Part shown: positions 17,434-25,661 of the stretch, one piece after another
Layout of the letters: each line of letters begins with the position of its first letter
How positions within the stretch are numbered: position 1 is the first letter of the stretch
Assembly (NCBI GenBank): GCA_002372505.1
Contig: DFGY01000105.1
Coordinates: 1-61,522, forward strand
Length of the DNA: 61,522 nt
Origin: Firmicutes bacterium UBA3738
GTDB lineage: Bacteria; Bacillota; Clostridia; Peptostreptococcales; Anaerovoracaceae
Direction of reading: 5' to 3'
Notes under the pieces: model-generated
What the model was told of the DNA's origin: nothing
Databases searched by the model: none
Seen by the model: only the letters and a program-made list of their open reading frames with translations
Made by a program: the position numbers and the translations under genes

Positions 17434-19722
17434 ATGAAAAAGGTTCTTAGTCTGGTTCTTTCTTTGACACTGGTCCTTACGATGATCCCCCAGTTGGCTT
17501 TCGCAGCTGGAGAGTCTGAGGATTATTCTGGAAAGACGGTAGTGATCTACACCGGAAACCTTCGCGGTGATGTGGATGTCTATCCTAAAGTAGCCGCTGC
17601 AAAGAAAGATTTTAAAGCGAAAGGCGCAGATGTCTATCTGGTAGATGCAGGAAACTACCTGCAGGGCAAAACTTATGCCAACTCTACAAGAGGTGAGGCG
17701 ATCTATGATCTGATGGACGCTGCCGGTTATGATGTAGCAGCCATGGGAGCATACGAATTCGCTTACGGGGATGCTTCTACAGGACAGAAATGGCATGGGA
17801 ATTTTACAAAATACTATACTCAGAAAATGCTGTATGAAGGTGTGCCGACTGATTTTGAATATGCAAAGAACGGAAACGGAAGCGTCAAAGGCTCTCTTCC
17901 GGCCAGAGATCCCGCAGCATTCAAAGTGATCAGTTCGAATATAACAGGAACTTCTGCCGCACAGCTTGACGGAGCGGAAACCACAACAGAAGACCCGAAT
18001 GAAAAACTGTTTTCGTTTGAACCGAACTGTGTATTGGAAAAAGGTTCAAAGAGAATCGGTTTTGCAGCACAGACAGACAGCTTTGGGCTTGACACTCTTC
18101 AGGATGGATTAGGTAATGGGCTTTCTGTTTCAGACATAACGGCACTGCCGGAAGGCGCTGATGTCATTGTTGGACTTTCCAATGACGGAGAAGAAGTTGC
18201 AGGAGCAGACTGCACTATCCAGGCTTCGACAGAAGGTGAAGAAGAAACCGGAGCGCTGGTCATAGACAACGAGACAAAGGCTGTGGAAGAAGTGTCTCTG
18301 GATCTTTCAAAGACTGATGCTGATGCCGAAGTCGAGGACATTGCAGATACAGTAAAAGAAAACGCAGATCCTAAGATCGCAAGTTCGAATGTAACTCTTG
18401 TCGGAAAGAACACAAAGCATAGATATGAAGAATCTGAGATGGGCGATCTGGTAACAGATGCACTGCTCTGGTATGCAAAGAATGCCTTTGAAGGTTTTGA
18501 AGACGAGGATGTTCCTATCGTAGCGATCCAGAACGGAGGCAATATACGTAAGACTATCCATACCGGCGATATAGTTTATGATGATATCTTTAATGCTTTT
18601 CCGTATTCGCCTGCCGGTGTCGGCATACTATATGTCACAGGTGAGCAGCTTCTCGAATCACTCGAAGAGGCTAACTATGACAACCCATCGAATGCGTTCC
18701 CACATGTTGCAGGGATGACATATAACATCGATTTAGATGAGGAATACGACAAATCGAAGACAAAGGGTGAGAATGGGGATGGAACTTACGGAAAGTATTA
18801 TTATCTTGCAGATTCCTACAACCGTGTCTCGATAACATCGATCGGCGGTAAGGCCTTCGATCCAAAAGCCACATATGCAGTAGTGGCAGATAATATGGTG
18901 ATCGCAAATGGTCTTGATACCTACGGAACATTCAAGTTTGCTAAGAATGAGGGAGCAAAATATCTAAACAATGGCAATGGAATACTCGTGCGTGATGTAG
19001 TCGCACAGTATCTGCAGTACGGATGCAAGAAGAAGGTTCCGGCAAAATATGCCAAGACTCAGGATCGTATTACATTTGGCGAATCAGCTTATAAGAAAGC
19101 TAAGGCTGCAGTAGATGCAGCAAAATCAGGTGATCCGAATGAATATTTGGCTGCAGCGGAAAAACTTGAAAAAGAAGCAGCAATTACATGCAACCCGGAT
19201 AAGATAAAAGAAGCTGGAGAGGCTGTAACAGATGCTAAGGCTGCTGTTGAAAAAGCAAAGTCTGATAAGGCAGCAGCAGACAAGAAAGCGGCTGAAGAGG
19301 CAGCTAAGAAAAAAGCGGCTGAAGAGGCAGCTAAGAAAAAAGCAGCTGAAGAGGCAGCAAAAGAAGCTGCTATGAAGAAGGTCAAGACAGTCACAGTCAA
19401 TGTCAAGACTGTCAATGCCAAGGCTCTTGCCAAAGCTGTAGCAAAGGCAAAAGGTTCTTCAAAGTATGTGACCAAATTCGTACTTGGCAAGAAGGTCAAA
19501 AAGATCGCGAAGAACGCCTTCAAAGCGTACAAAAAGATCACAGTTCTTCAGATCAAGACAAAGAAACTGACGAAAAAGTCAGTCAAAGGCAGCCTCAAAG
19601 GATCAAAGGTCAAAAAGATCCAGGTCAAAGTTGGCAGCAAGAAGGTCAATAAAAAGTACGTCAAGAAGTATAAGAAGATCTTTACGAAAAAGAATGCAGG
19701 TAAAAAAGTGACAATAAAATAA
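17434..19722 (+). CDS. Surface protein: degenerate 5'-nucleotidase with C-terminal LRR-like module
   Basis: The 762-residue protein has a Sec signal peptide (cleavage after AFA, about residue 24), a calcineurin-like phosphoesterase region, an intact-looking 5'-nucleotidase C-terminal domain (QNGGNIR near 367) and an Ala/Lys/Glu coiled stretch leading to a Lys-rich LRR-like module. The metal ligands of the catalytic domain are replaced: the DxH motif reads NLR (N42, R44), the GD motif reads GN (N74), and GNHE reads GAYE (A106, Y107); the later GHSH motif is missing and ALSHxG reads GLSNDG. It is therefore probably not a hydrolase. The start was placed at 17434 (AAAGGAG at 17416-17422) because the upstream start at 17350 lies in a terminator. 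Confidence 0.82.
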   Translation: MKKVLSLVLSLTLVLTMIPQLAFAAGESEDYSGKTVVIYTGNLRGDVDVYPKVAAAKKDFKAKGADVYLVDAGNYLQGKTYANSTRGEAIYDLMDAAGYDVAAMGAYEFAYGDASTGQKWHGNFTKYYTQKMLYEGVPTDFEYAKNGNGSVKGSLPARDPAAFKVISSNITGTSAAQLDGAETTTEDPNEKLFSFEPNCVLEKGSKRIGFAAQTDSFGLDTLQDGLGNGLSVSDITALPEGADVIVGLSNDGEEVAGADCTIQASTEGEEETGALVIDNETKAVEEVSLDLSKTDADAEVEDIADTVKENADPKIASSNVTLVGKNTKHRYEESEMGDLVTDALLWYAKNAFEGFEDEDVPIVAIQNGGNIRKTIHTGDIVYDDIFNAFPYSPAGVGILYVTGEQLLESLEEANYDNPSNAFPHVAGMTYNIDLDEEYDKSKTKGENGDGTYGKYYYLADSYNRVSITSIGGKAFDPKATYAVVADNMVIANGLDTYGTFKFAKNEGAKYLNNGNGILVRDVVAQYLQYGCKKKVPAKYAKTQDRITFGESAYKKAKAAVDAAKSGDPNEYLAAAEKLEKEAAITCNPDKIKEAGEAVTDAKAAVEKAKSDKAAADKKAAEEAAKKKAAEEAAKKKAAEEAAKEAAMKKVKTVTVNVKTVNAKALAKAVAKAKGSSKYVTKFVLGKKVKKIAKNAFKAYKKITVLQIKTKKLTKKSVKGSLKGSKVKKIQVKVGSKKVNKKYVKKYKKIFTKKNAGKKVTIK

Positions 19723-19773
19723 TAGATTGCTCATATATACAAAGGATGGTTTTTCGTAGCCATCTTTTGTTGT
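19348..19773 (+). repeat. Copy 1 of a duplicated C-terminal module plus terminator
   Basis: From the GAAGAGGCAGCAAAAGAAGC stretch to past the stop codon this DNA is nearly identical to 24710-25137. The two encode the Lys-rich LRR-like C-termini of neighbouring surface proteins, and similarity continues through the stop codon and terminator. A recent duplication or gene conversion is likely. Confidence 0.85.
19744..19770 (+). terminator. Terminator after the pseudo-nucleotidase gene
   Basis: GATGG (19745-19749) pairs with CCATC (19760-19764) before TTTTGTT. It is a short-stem version of the terminator that follows the neighbouring surface protein. Confidence 0.55.
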
Positions 19774-19822
19774 GAGATAAATCACGCAAAAAATTGCTTT
19801 AGGAATGAAGGAAAGGAGAATT

Positions 19823-22800
19823 ATGAAGGCAAAAAATGTTATAACTAAAAGGCTACTGGCTCTGCTGGTCGTAATGTGCATGGCGCTTTCTCCGGCTGCA
19901 AGTGTGTTTGCTGAGACAGGAGCAGATACAGGGGAGCCACAGAACAATGAGATGACTGTGCCGGATAAACCTGACGCTGTTGAGAAAGAAAACGGAAAAG
20001 ATAAGATTTCTGATAAACCAGAGGAAACAGAAAAGGAGATTCAGAAAGAGACTCAGCAGGCAGTTCAGGATGATGCTCAGAAGAACGAAGAGCCTGAACA
20101 AAAAACGGCAGCAAAAACAAAAAGGGCCAGCAAAAAGGCTGAAACAGTTGATAAGAAGAAGGTCCAGCTGACGGCGCAGAAAAGCGGAGCATTTATGTTC
20201 GCTCCAAAGCTTGCTGAAGAAGTTTCATCAGACCTGTCTGACAAGTACGGATTCACAGGTGAAGATTCTTACACCGACGGTGATACAGTTTCTCTCATAG
20301 ACGTGCTTATCAGAGCTCACGAGCTGGCATATGGTGATAAATTTACACCTGCAACCGTTGGAAATTATCTGGGAACTGGGATCAGCAGCAGCGGTAAAGT
20401 GGTTGTAAACAAGATGTTCGAAAAAGAAGGCAACTACTACAACTTTGATTTTGCAGTTAACGGACGTCTTCCGGGGCAGCAATATCCTTGCGGACAGAAC
20501 ATCGACTTTTATCCGATCAATGTCATTCATCCCATTGATGGAGATGTTGTGGAATTCTTCGTTGAACAGAACGGTGCAAAGGATGAGTATTCATGGCTGG
20601 AAAAAGGCGGAAGATATATCAGTGAACTGACCATTCAGCAGAATAAGGAAACGTCTGTTAAGGTCAAAGGAATCAAATACTTCGTAAAGGCTAACAGATA
20701 CGGCGATGCGGACAGAATGAAAGAAGACGGTGAGCTTCTTAACCATGTCAAACTGGCAACAGTCAACATGAAAACAGGAGAGCTGACTCCTATTGAAGGC
20801 AGCGAAACCGATGAAAACGGAGTTGCCAAGATCAAAATGACTGAAAACGGCAAATACTATGTCGTAGTGATGCCTGACGGAACAGAGGATGCACCAACTA
20901 TCATCATGACTCTGATGGAGCTGACAGTAACGGATGCACCTGATCCTGAGGCCGTTGCGCCTGAAACCATCACAATCGTTCCTGATGCGAAGAAGATCGT
21001 CAAGCACACTTACACCGGTTATTCGGGTGAAACAACAGATGACTATTTCATGTGCACAGAAAAGAACGGCACAAAGCTGGCTCTCAAGGCAGTGGATCAG
21101 AACGGAAAAGAGACACCTGTATCCTGGTCCGGCACATCTGCGAATTACATAAAATTTGCTGATTCCACAGAAGGTGTTGCTACTGTCACCAATACAACAA
21201 CTTATTCATCATCCGTAACTGTTATAGCACAGTCAATGATAGATGGATGTAATGTTAAAGGCACATACAAATTCAAAGTTATTCCAGCTCTGGCTGCAAG
21301 AGCAGGATACAATGGTGATTACAAAGACTCAGTAGATATATCATTTACTATGGATCCTGAGACAGGAAGATTCGGAGAGGCCAAGCCGGGCTCACCATAT
21401 ATAATCGCATCAAGTGATTATATATCGAATGGAATGGTGGATGTAAAAATTGCAGACAAAAGCATTGTATCCGCAGCAACGAGCTATTCCACCCTCACTT
21501 TAACACCTCTCAAACCGGGCAAAACTACTGTTACGATCTGCGACAAATACGATGATCAGAACTGTGCTACGATCAATGTCGATGTCAAAGGCATCGTAGT
21601 CAAGGCCGGTGAAGATGTAAGAAGTACCAAAACTTTTGTTGGAGGCACCAAACAGCTGACCTATGAATCAGCAAAACCTGATGATAAGATCACATGGAGC
21701 TCTTCAGATGAATCTATAGTCACTGTTGATGAAAACGGACTTGTTAAAGGCGTGAAGACAGGAGCTGCTAAAATATATGCAGAAAATGCTGATGGAGAAA
21801 AAGGCGTTATCAAAGTCGGCGTACTTCCAACGGAGGATTCTGTAGTTTTGAGGAACCTTGTTATAAAGTCACCCTCCGACTTTTATACATCAGATGACTA
21901 TAATACATCATCAAGGCTTGTCAGTGAGAGTGCCTATGATGATGATTATCAGTGGAGCATAAGCGGTTATTGGGTTGATACTTATGCGGATATTAATGAA
22001 ACATATTATGTCAAGAGCAGCACTACGAAGATGACATTCGTCCCTCTGTTCAGCCCGGATGTCAAGGTCGAGGCTTATCTGGACGGCAAACAGGTAGCCG
22101 TTGGTGAAAACACAAAGGAAATGGCTGTAAACCTTCACCCGCTGATGAATGAAGTAGAGGTGAGGGCGATAGATGCGAAAAATCCGAAAATAACAAACAG
22201 TTATAAATACCACGTTTATCGCGAGCGTTCCGATAAGGCAACCATGAAAATGATGAGCGTTTATCCTTCAGAAAGAGAAATATCATCCAAACTGCAGTTT
22301 GCGGGGAGCAACGAAGGTACTCTCTTCATAATGGATGATAAATGGGAATACAAAAAACCGTCATGGGGATCAGGATATAGCACGATTTCCTCAACTGGCA
22401 GCATTGGAAACAACGACAAAAAATTACGTTCCCACGTGTTCAAAGATGTGGATGCATTTACCGTTGATCTTACTGCCAGCGATAAAGAAGGAGCTCACAT
22501 AAGATATGCTGTCGGAGACAGTGAAGATTTTACCGAAGGCGTTGGCAATATAACTACCAAAAAGATATCCTTTGGAACAGGAAGAGACAGCATCACTTTG
22601 AATGTTCAGAGCGTGAGCGACAAGGTTTATGCGGAATGCGAGAATTCAGGAACAGATCCTTGGGAAAGCGATACGGTCGTAACATATCAGCTTAATATAA
22701 AGCAGATACCTGTTGATCCATCGGAACTGAGCCTTAAGAGTATGGCTGCCGAAACAGAAGGATGTATACCGATGACACCGGTATTCTCCGAAACAAATCC

Positions 22801-25087
22801 ATTATTTGCGCTTATGGTGCCTGCAGATGCAACAAATCTGAATATCAAGGCAGTACCTAACAGCAAAGGTGCAACAGCTTATTGTCACTCGAACACATAT
22901 AATCTGTATACGGATCAGTACAAGCTGACTTCGGCAGAAGATGGCTCGTATACAATAAATATAAAGCCCAAATCTTCATACGGAAACGACAGATACTTTG
23001 CTCTTGCTAAAGATGTTGACGGAATGACCGCATCAGCTCAGTATCAGATCAAAATCGAGAAGATCACTGATGGAACGGACAGAGCCGGTCTTCCGGATGA
23101 GATATCTGATTTCCTGAGTATAGGAGGAACGAATACAAACAAGGATGATTCAAGTCATTCAGGTTTGTTCCCGGAAAGAAGCATCAAATCTACAGGAGCA
23201 TATGCAGTAAAATTAGGCTTAGGCAGCTTTGGCGGATATGTAACTTATCATTATAAAGACGGGATCAAAAATGATCCATCCAACCCATATGGTGTTGATT
23301 TCACAGTGTTTGCAAGGTCTGCATCAGACAGCAACCCTGCAGCATCCAGTGTATACGTTTCACAGGACGGAAAAGAGTGGTATGAACTGGCAGGATCGGA
23401 GCACTATGATAAAGATACTGTATGGAACTACAGTGTGAAATACAAAAATGAAGATGGGATCGCCACATTCACAGACAGCCTGGGAAGAGAAGAATCCACA
23501 GGATATGCATACCCATCCGGCGAAAACTATCCAAAGTATGATGGTGATATGAGTTTCGAAGGCACACTCCTTCTGGGAGCCAATGGCCAGAGCTATGCCG
23601 CAGCGGACTCGACTGTAATGCCATATTCATGGGGATATGTCGGAGCACACAAACCGGGATCCATTGCTTCAAATAAACCGGTAGCTGAGACTGTCGGCAA
23701 CCCGTATGTTGAAGGCTATGACGGATACGGAGACGGCTATGATATTTCATGGGCAGTCGATAAAGAAGGTAAACCTGTAAAACTGGATGAAATAAACTAC
23801 GTCAAAGTATCATCTGCTTCTATGATAAAAACTACTTCAGCCGACAAAGGCGGTCAGGGCAGAGTTGCCAATGTAGTGGTAAGTGATGCAGGAGATGGCA
23901 GCGATGTAGGTGTGACGGATGCACCTGAGTCAATCAATATCGGCGGCTCAGAGCTGATCCTTGAAAAAGACAAAACAGATTACAAAGTAAAAGTCGGATC
24001 TGATGCGTTTGATGTAAACGTTGCGGCAAAAGATGATACGAACGTATATATCAATAATATCAGAGCAAATGAGAGAAGCTATGATGAAGATCATCCTTTC
24101 GACTTTGAAAAGGGAATCGTGAGGATAATACTTCAGAAGGATGAAGCTGCACCTGTGATTTACTATATCGAAGTTGAACGAGCAAACGTCAGCATCGATG
24201 AAGCAACGGATAGTATCGAAACTTCAGGAAAGGCAAACGAAGTAGCAGCAGATGCCAATGAAGTGGCAAAGAAATCAAAAGAAGCTGCTGAGAAGGCCAT
24301 GGATGAACCTGGAGAACAGGCAGTAGCAGCTGCTGCAAAAGCAAAGACAGATGCTGAAAATGCAGTGAAAAAAGCGGAAGAAGCAGTCAAAGCTGCTCAG
24401 GATGCGATCAAATCCGCAGAAGCTGCAGTTAAAGGCGCAGAAAGCGAAAAGCTAAAGAAAAAAGCTGAAGGAATGCTCGAAGAAGCGGAAAAGCAGCTGG
24501 AAGAAGCGGAAAAAGCCAAGAAACAAGCTGACAAACTCCTGGATTCAGCGAAAACAAATGAAAGAATTGCAAACGCTGAAGCAGGCAAGAAAGCAGCTGA
24601 AGAAGAACTTGCTAAAGAAAAGCAAGCAGCCGCCGATAAGGTAGCAGCTGAAGAAGCAGCTAAGAAAAAGGCAGCTGAAGAAGCAGAAGCAGCTAAGAAA
24701 AAGGCAGCTGAAGAGGCAGCAAAAGAAGCTGCTATGAAGAAGGTCAAAACAGTTAAAGTAAATGTCAAGACTGTCAATGCCAAGGCTCTGGATAAAGCTG
24801 TAGCAAATGCAAAAGGTTCTTCAAAGTATGTGACCAAATTCGTACTTGGCAAGAAGGTCAAAAAGATCGCGAAGAACGCCTTCAAAGCGTACAAGAAAGT
24901 AACCACTCTGCAGATCAAGACAAAGAAACTTAAAAAGAAGGCCGTTAAAGGCAGTCTCAAAGGATCAAAGATCCAAAAGATCCAGGTCAAAGTAAGCAGC
25001 AGCAAGAAGGTCAACAAAAAGTACGTTAAGAAGTATAAGAAGATCTTTACGAAAAAGAATGCAGGTAAAAAAGTAAAAGTTAAATAA
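19823..25087 (+). CDS. Giant multidomain surface protein
   Basis: The 1754-residue protein begins with a Sec signal peptide (…SPAASVFA) and an acidic Gln/Glu/Lys-rich spacer. A secreted domain with a DUF4430-like feel follows (VSLIDVLIRAHELAYG near 154). Immunoglobulin-like bacterial (Big_2) sequence, with TWSSSDESIVTVDENGLVKG near 622, and further beta-sandwich regions come next. A long Ala/Glu/Lys coiled coil (about 1456-1637) leads to the same Lys-rich LRR-like C-terminal module as the upstream protein. The start at 19823 has AAAGGAGA at 19812-19819; an ATG at 19805 lacks one. No LPxTG motif is present, so the basic C-terminus may bind the wall or its polymers by charge. The function is unknown; adhesion is a guess from architecture. 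Confidence 0.8.
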   Translation: MKAKNVITKRLLALLVVMCMALSPAASVFAETGADTGEPQNNEMTVPDKPDAVEKENGKDKISDKPEETEKEIQKETQQAVQDDAQKNEEPEQKTAAKTKRASKKAETVDKKKVQLTAQKSGAFMFAPKLAEEVSSDLSDKYGFTGEDSYTDGDTVSLIDVLIRAHELAYGDKFTPATVGNYLGTGISSSGKVVVNKMFEKEGNYYNFDFAVNGRLPGQQYPCGQNIDFYPINVIHPIDGDVVEFFVEQNGAKDEYSWLEKGGRYISELTIQQNKETSVKVKGIKYFVKANRYGDADRMKEDGELLNHVKLATVNMKTGELTPIEGSETDENGVAKIKMTENGKYYVVVMPDGTEDAPTIIMTLMELTVTDAPDPEAVAPETITIVPDAKKIVKHTYTGYSGETTDDYFMCTEKNGTKLALKAVDQNGKETPVSWSGTSANYIKFADSTEGVATVTNTTTYSSSVTVIAQSMIDGCNVKGTYKFKVIPALAARAGYNGDYKDSVDISFTMDPETGRFGEAKPGSPYIIASSDYISNGMVDVKIADKSIVSAATSYSTLTLTPLKPGKTTVTICDKYDDQNCATINVDVKGIVVKAGEDVRSTKTFVGGTKQLTYESAKPDDKITWSSSDESIVTVDENGLVKGVKTGAAKIYAENADGEKGVIKVGVLPTEDSVVLRNLVIKSPSDFYTSDDYNTSSRLVSESAYDDDYQWSISGYWVDTYADINETYYVKSSTTKMTFVPLFSPDVKVEAYLDGKQVAVGENTKEMAVNLHPLMNEVEVRAIDAKNPKITNSYKYHVYRERSDKATMKMMSVYPSEREISSKLQFAGSNEGTLFIMDDKWEYKKPSWGSGYSTISSTGSIGNNDKKLRSHVFKDVDAFTVDLTASDKEGAHIRYAVGDSEDFTEGVGNITTKKISFGTGRDSITLNVQSVSDKVYAECENSGTDPWESDTVVTYQLNIKQIPVDPSELSLKSMAAETEGCIPMTPVFSETNPLFALMVPADATNLNIKAVPNSKGATAYCHSNTYNLYTDQYKLTSAEDGSYTINIKPKSSYGNDRYFALAKDVDGMTASAQYQIKIEKITDGTDRAGLPDEISDFLSIGGTNTNKDDSSHSGLFPERSIKSTGAYAVKLGLGSFGGYVTYHYKDGIKNDPSNPYGVDFTVFARSASDSNPAASSVYVSQDGKEWYELAGSEHYDKDTVWNYSVKYKNEDGIATFTDSLGREESTGYAYPSGENYPKYDGDMSFEGTLLLGANGQSYAAADSTVMPYSWGYVGAHKPGSIASNKPVAETVGNPYVEGYDGYGDGYDISWAVDKEGKPVKLDEINYVKVSSASMIKTTSADKGGQGRVANVVVSDAGDGSDVGVTDAPESINIGGSELILEKDKTDYKVKVGSDAFDVNVAAKDDTNVYINNIRANERSYDEDHPFDFEKGIVRIILQKDEAAPVIYYIEVERANVSIDEATDSIETSGKANEVAADANEVAKKSKEAAEKAMDEPGEQAVAAAAKAKTDAENAVKKAEEAVKAAQDAIKSAEAAVKGAESEKLKKKAEGMLEEAEKQLEEAEKAKKQADKLLDSAKTNERIANAEAGKKAAEEELAKEKQAAADKVAAEEAAKKKAAEEAEAAKKKAAEEAAKEAAMKKVKTVKVNVKTVNAKALDKAVANAKGSSKYVTKFVLGKKVKKIAKNAFKAYKKVTTLQIKTKKLKKKAVKGSLKGSKIQKIQVKVSSSKKVNKKYVKKYKKIFTKKNAGKKVKVK

Positions 25088-25137
25088 TAGCTTGCTCATA
25101 TGATGCAAAGGATGGCTGTAATAGCCATCTTTTGTTT
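24710..25137 (+). repeat. Copy 2 of the duplicated C-terminal module plus terminator
   Basis: It is a near-identical partner of 19348-19773, starting at the same GAAGAGGCAGCAAAAGAAGC stretch and running through the stop codon and terminator. Differences are scattered single bases and short substitutions. Confidence 0.85.
25111..25137 (+). terminator. Terminator after the giant surface protein
   Basis: GATGGCT (25111-25117) pairs with AGCCATC (25123-25129) around GTAAT, followed by TTTTGTTTT. Confidence 0.8.
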
Positions 25138-25201
25138 TCAGGGTCTCCAAAGGCCAGCCCCACAATTGAGGCAGGTCTTTGTAAATATGAAAAACAATTA
25201 T

Positions 25202-25243
25202 CCCCCTGCGGGGGTTGTCTATTTCCCTTTAAGTTGCTAAAAT
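25202..25243 (+). promoter_or_regulatory. GC-palindrome promoter site 4, before the CsoR-family gene
   Basis: CCCCCTGCGGGGG (25202-25214) abuts TTGTCT (-35, 25215-25220), and TAAAAT (-10, 25238-25243) follows after 17 bp. The predicted start is near 25250, only about 3 nt before the ATG at 25253. The palindrome is centred near -42. Confidence 0.75.
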
Positions 25244-25252
25244 TCAGTTATT

Positions 25253-25612
25253 ATGAAGGATAAGAATCATCACGATGATGGCCACAGCCACGGGCATAAC
25301 CATATTCACAGTCATGGACACTTCCATGGAGAGGGACATGGTCATCGCCATTCAGAAGAACATACAAAGCGGGTGCTGAACAGACTCGCGAGAGCATCAG
25401 GCCATTTGCAGTCGGTCATAAAGATGGTTGAAAAAGATCAGGACTGCAGTGATGTTCTTGTGCAGTTGGCAGCCGTTATCGCCGCACTTAAGAACACAGG
25501 TAAACTTATCCTAGAGGAGCACATTGAAACGTGCATAGTTGATGCAGTTACGGTTGGTAATCAGCAGTCTATTGATGATTTAAAAAAGGCTATAGATCGT
25601 TTCGTTAAATAA
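25253..25612 (+). CDS. CsoR/RcnR-family metal-sensing regulator with His-rich N-terminus
   Basis: This 119-residue, all-helical DUF156 protein carries the ligand set C65, H90 and C94 with the 25- and 4-residue spacings of copper-sensing CsoR; nickel/cobalt sensors of the RcnR type have His at the last position. A 37-residue N-terminal extension contains 14 His in HxH patterns and could bind or store metal such as Ni, Zn or Cu. Family members repress DNA targets with C-tract/G-tract operators, and a CCCCC-N3-GGGGG palindrome lies directly upstream. No ribosome binding site is visible and the predicted transcript starts almost at the ATG. The sensed metal cannot be decided: the core suggests Cu(I), and the His tail with the hyp genes hints at Ni. 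Confidence 0.85.
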   Translation: MKDKNHHDDGHSHGHNHIHSHGHFHGEGHGHRHSEEHTKRVLNRLARASGHLQSVIKMVEKDQDCSDVLVQLAAVIAALKNTGKLILEEHIETCIVDAVTVGNQQSIDDLKKAIDRFVK

Positions 25613-25623
25613 TCTAATTAATG

Positions 25624-25652
25624 TTGCAAACATATGTTCGTCATGATATAAT
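25624..25652 (+). promoter_or_regulatory. Promoter of uvrB
   Basis: TTGCAA (25624-25629), a 17-bp spacer and TG-A-TATAAT (-10 at 25647-25652) form a strong extended promoter. The start would fall near 25659, 3 nt before the uvrB ATG at 25662, so the mRNA would be almost leaderless. No LexA-type box was recognised. Confidence 0.7.
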
Positions 25653-25661
25653 TGCCCTGTT

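Noticed and set aside
19300..19370. A CRISPR-like or tandem DNA repeat
   Set aside because: The repeats are short in-frame units of an Ala-Ala-Glu-Lys coiled coil with no spacers.
24397..25017. Phe/Ala/Ser-rich minus-strand frame in the surface protein gene
   Set aside because: It is the mirror of the Lys/Glu/Ala-rich coiled coil and LRR module; the same shadow occurs at 19089-19541.
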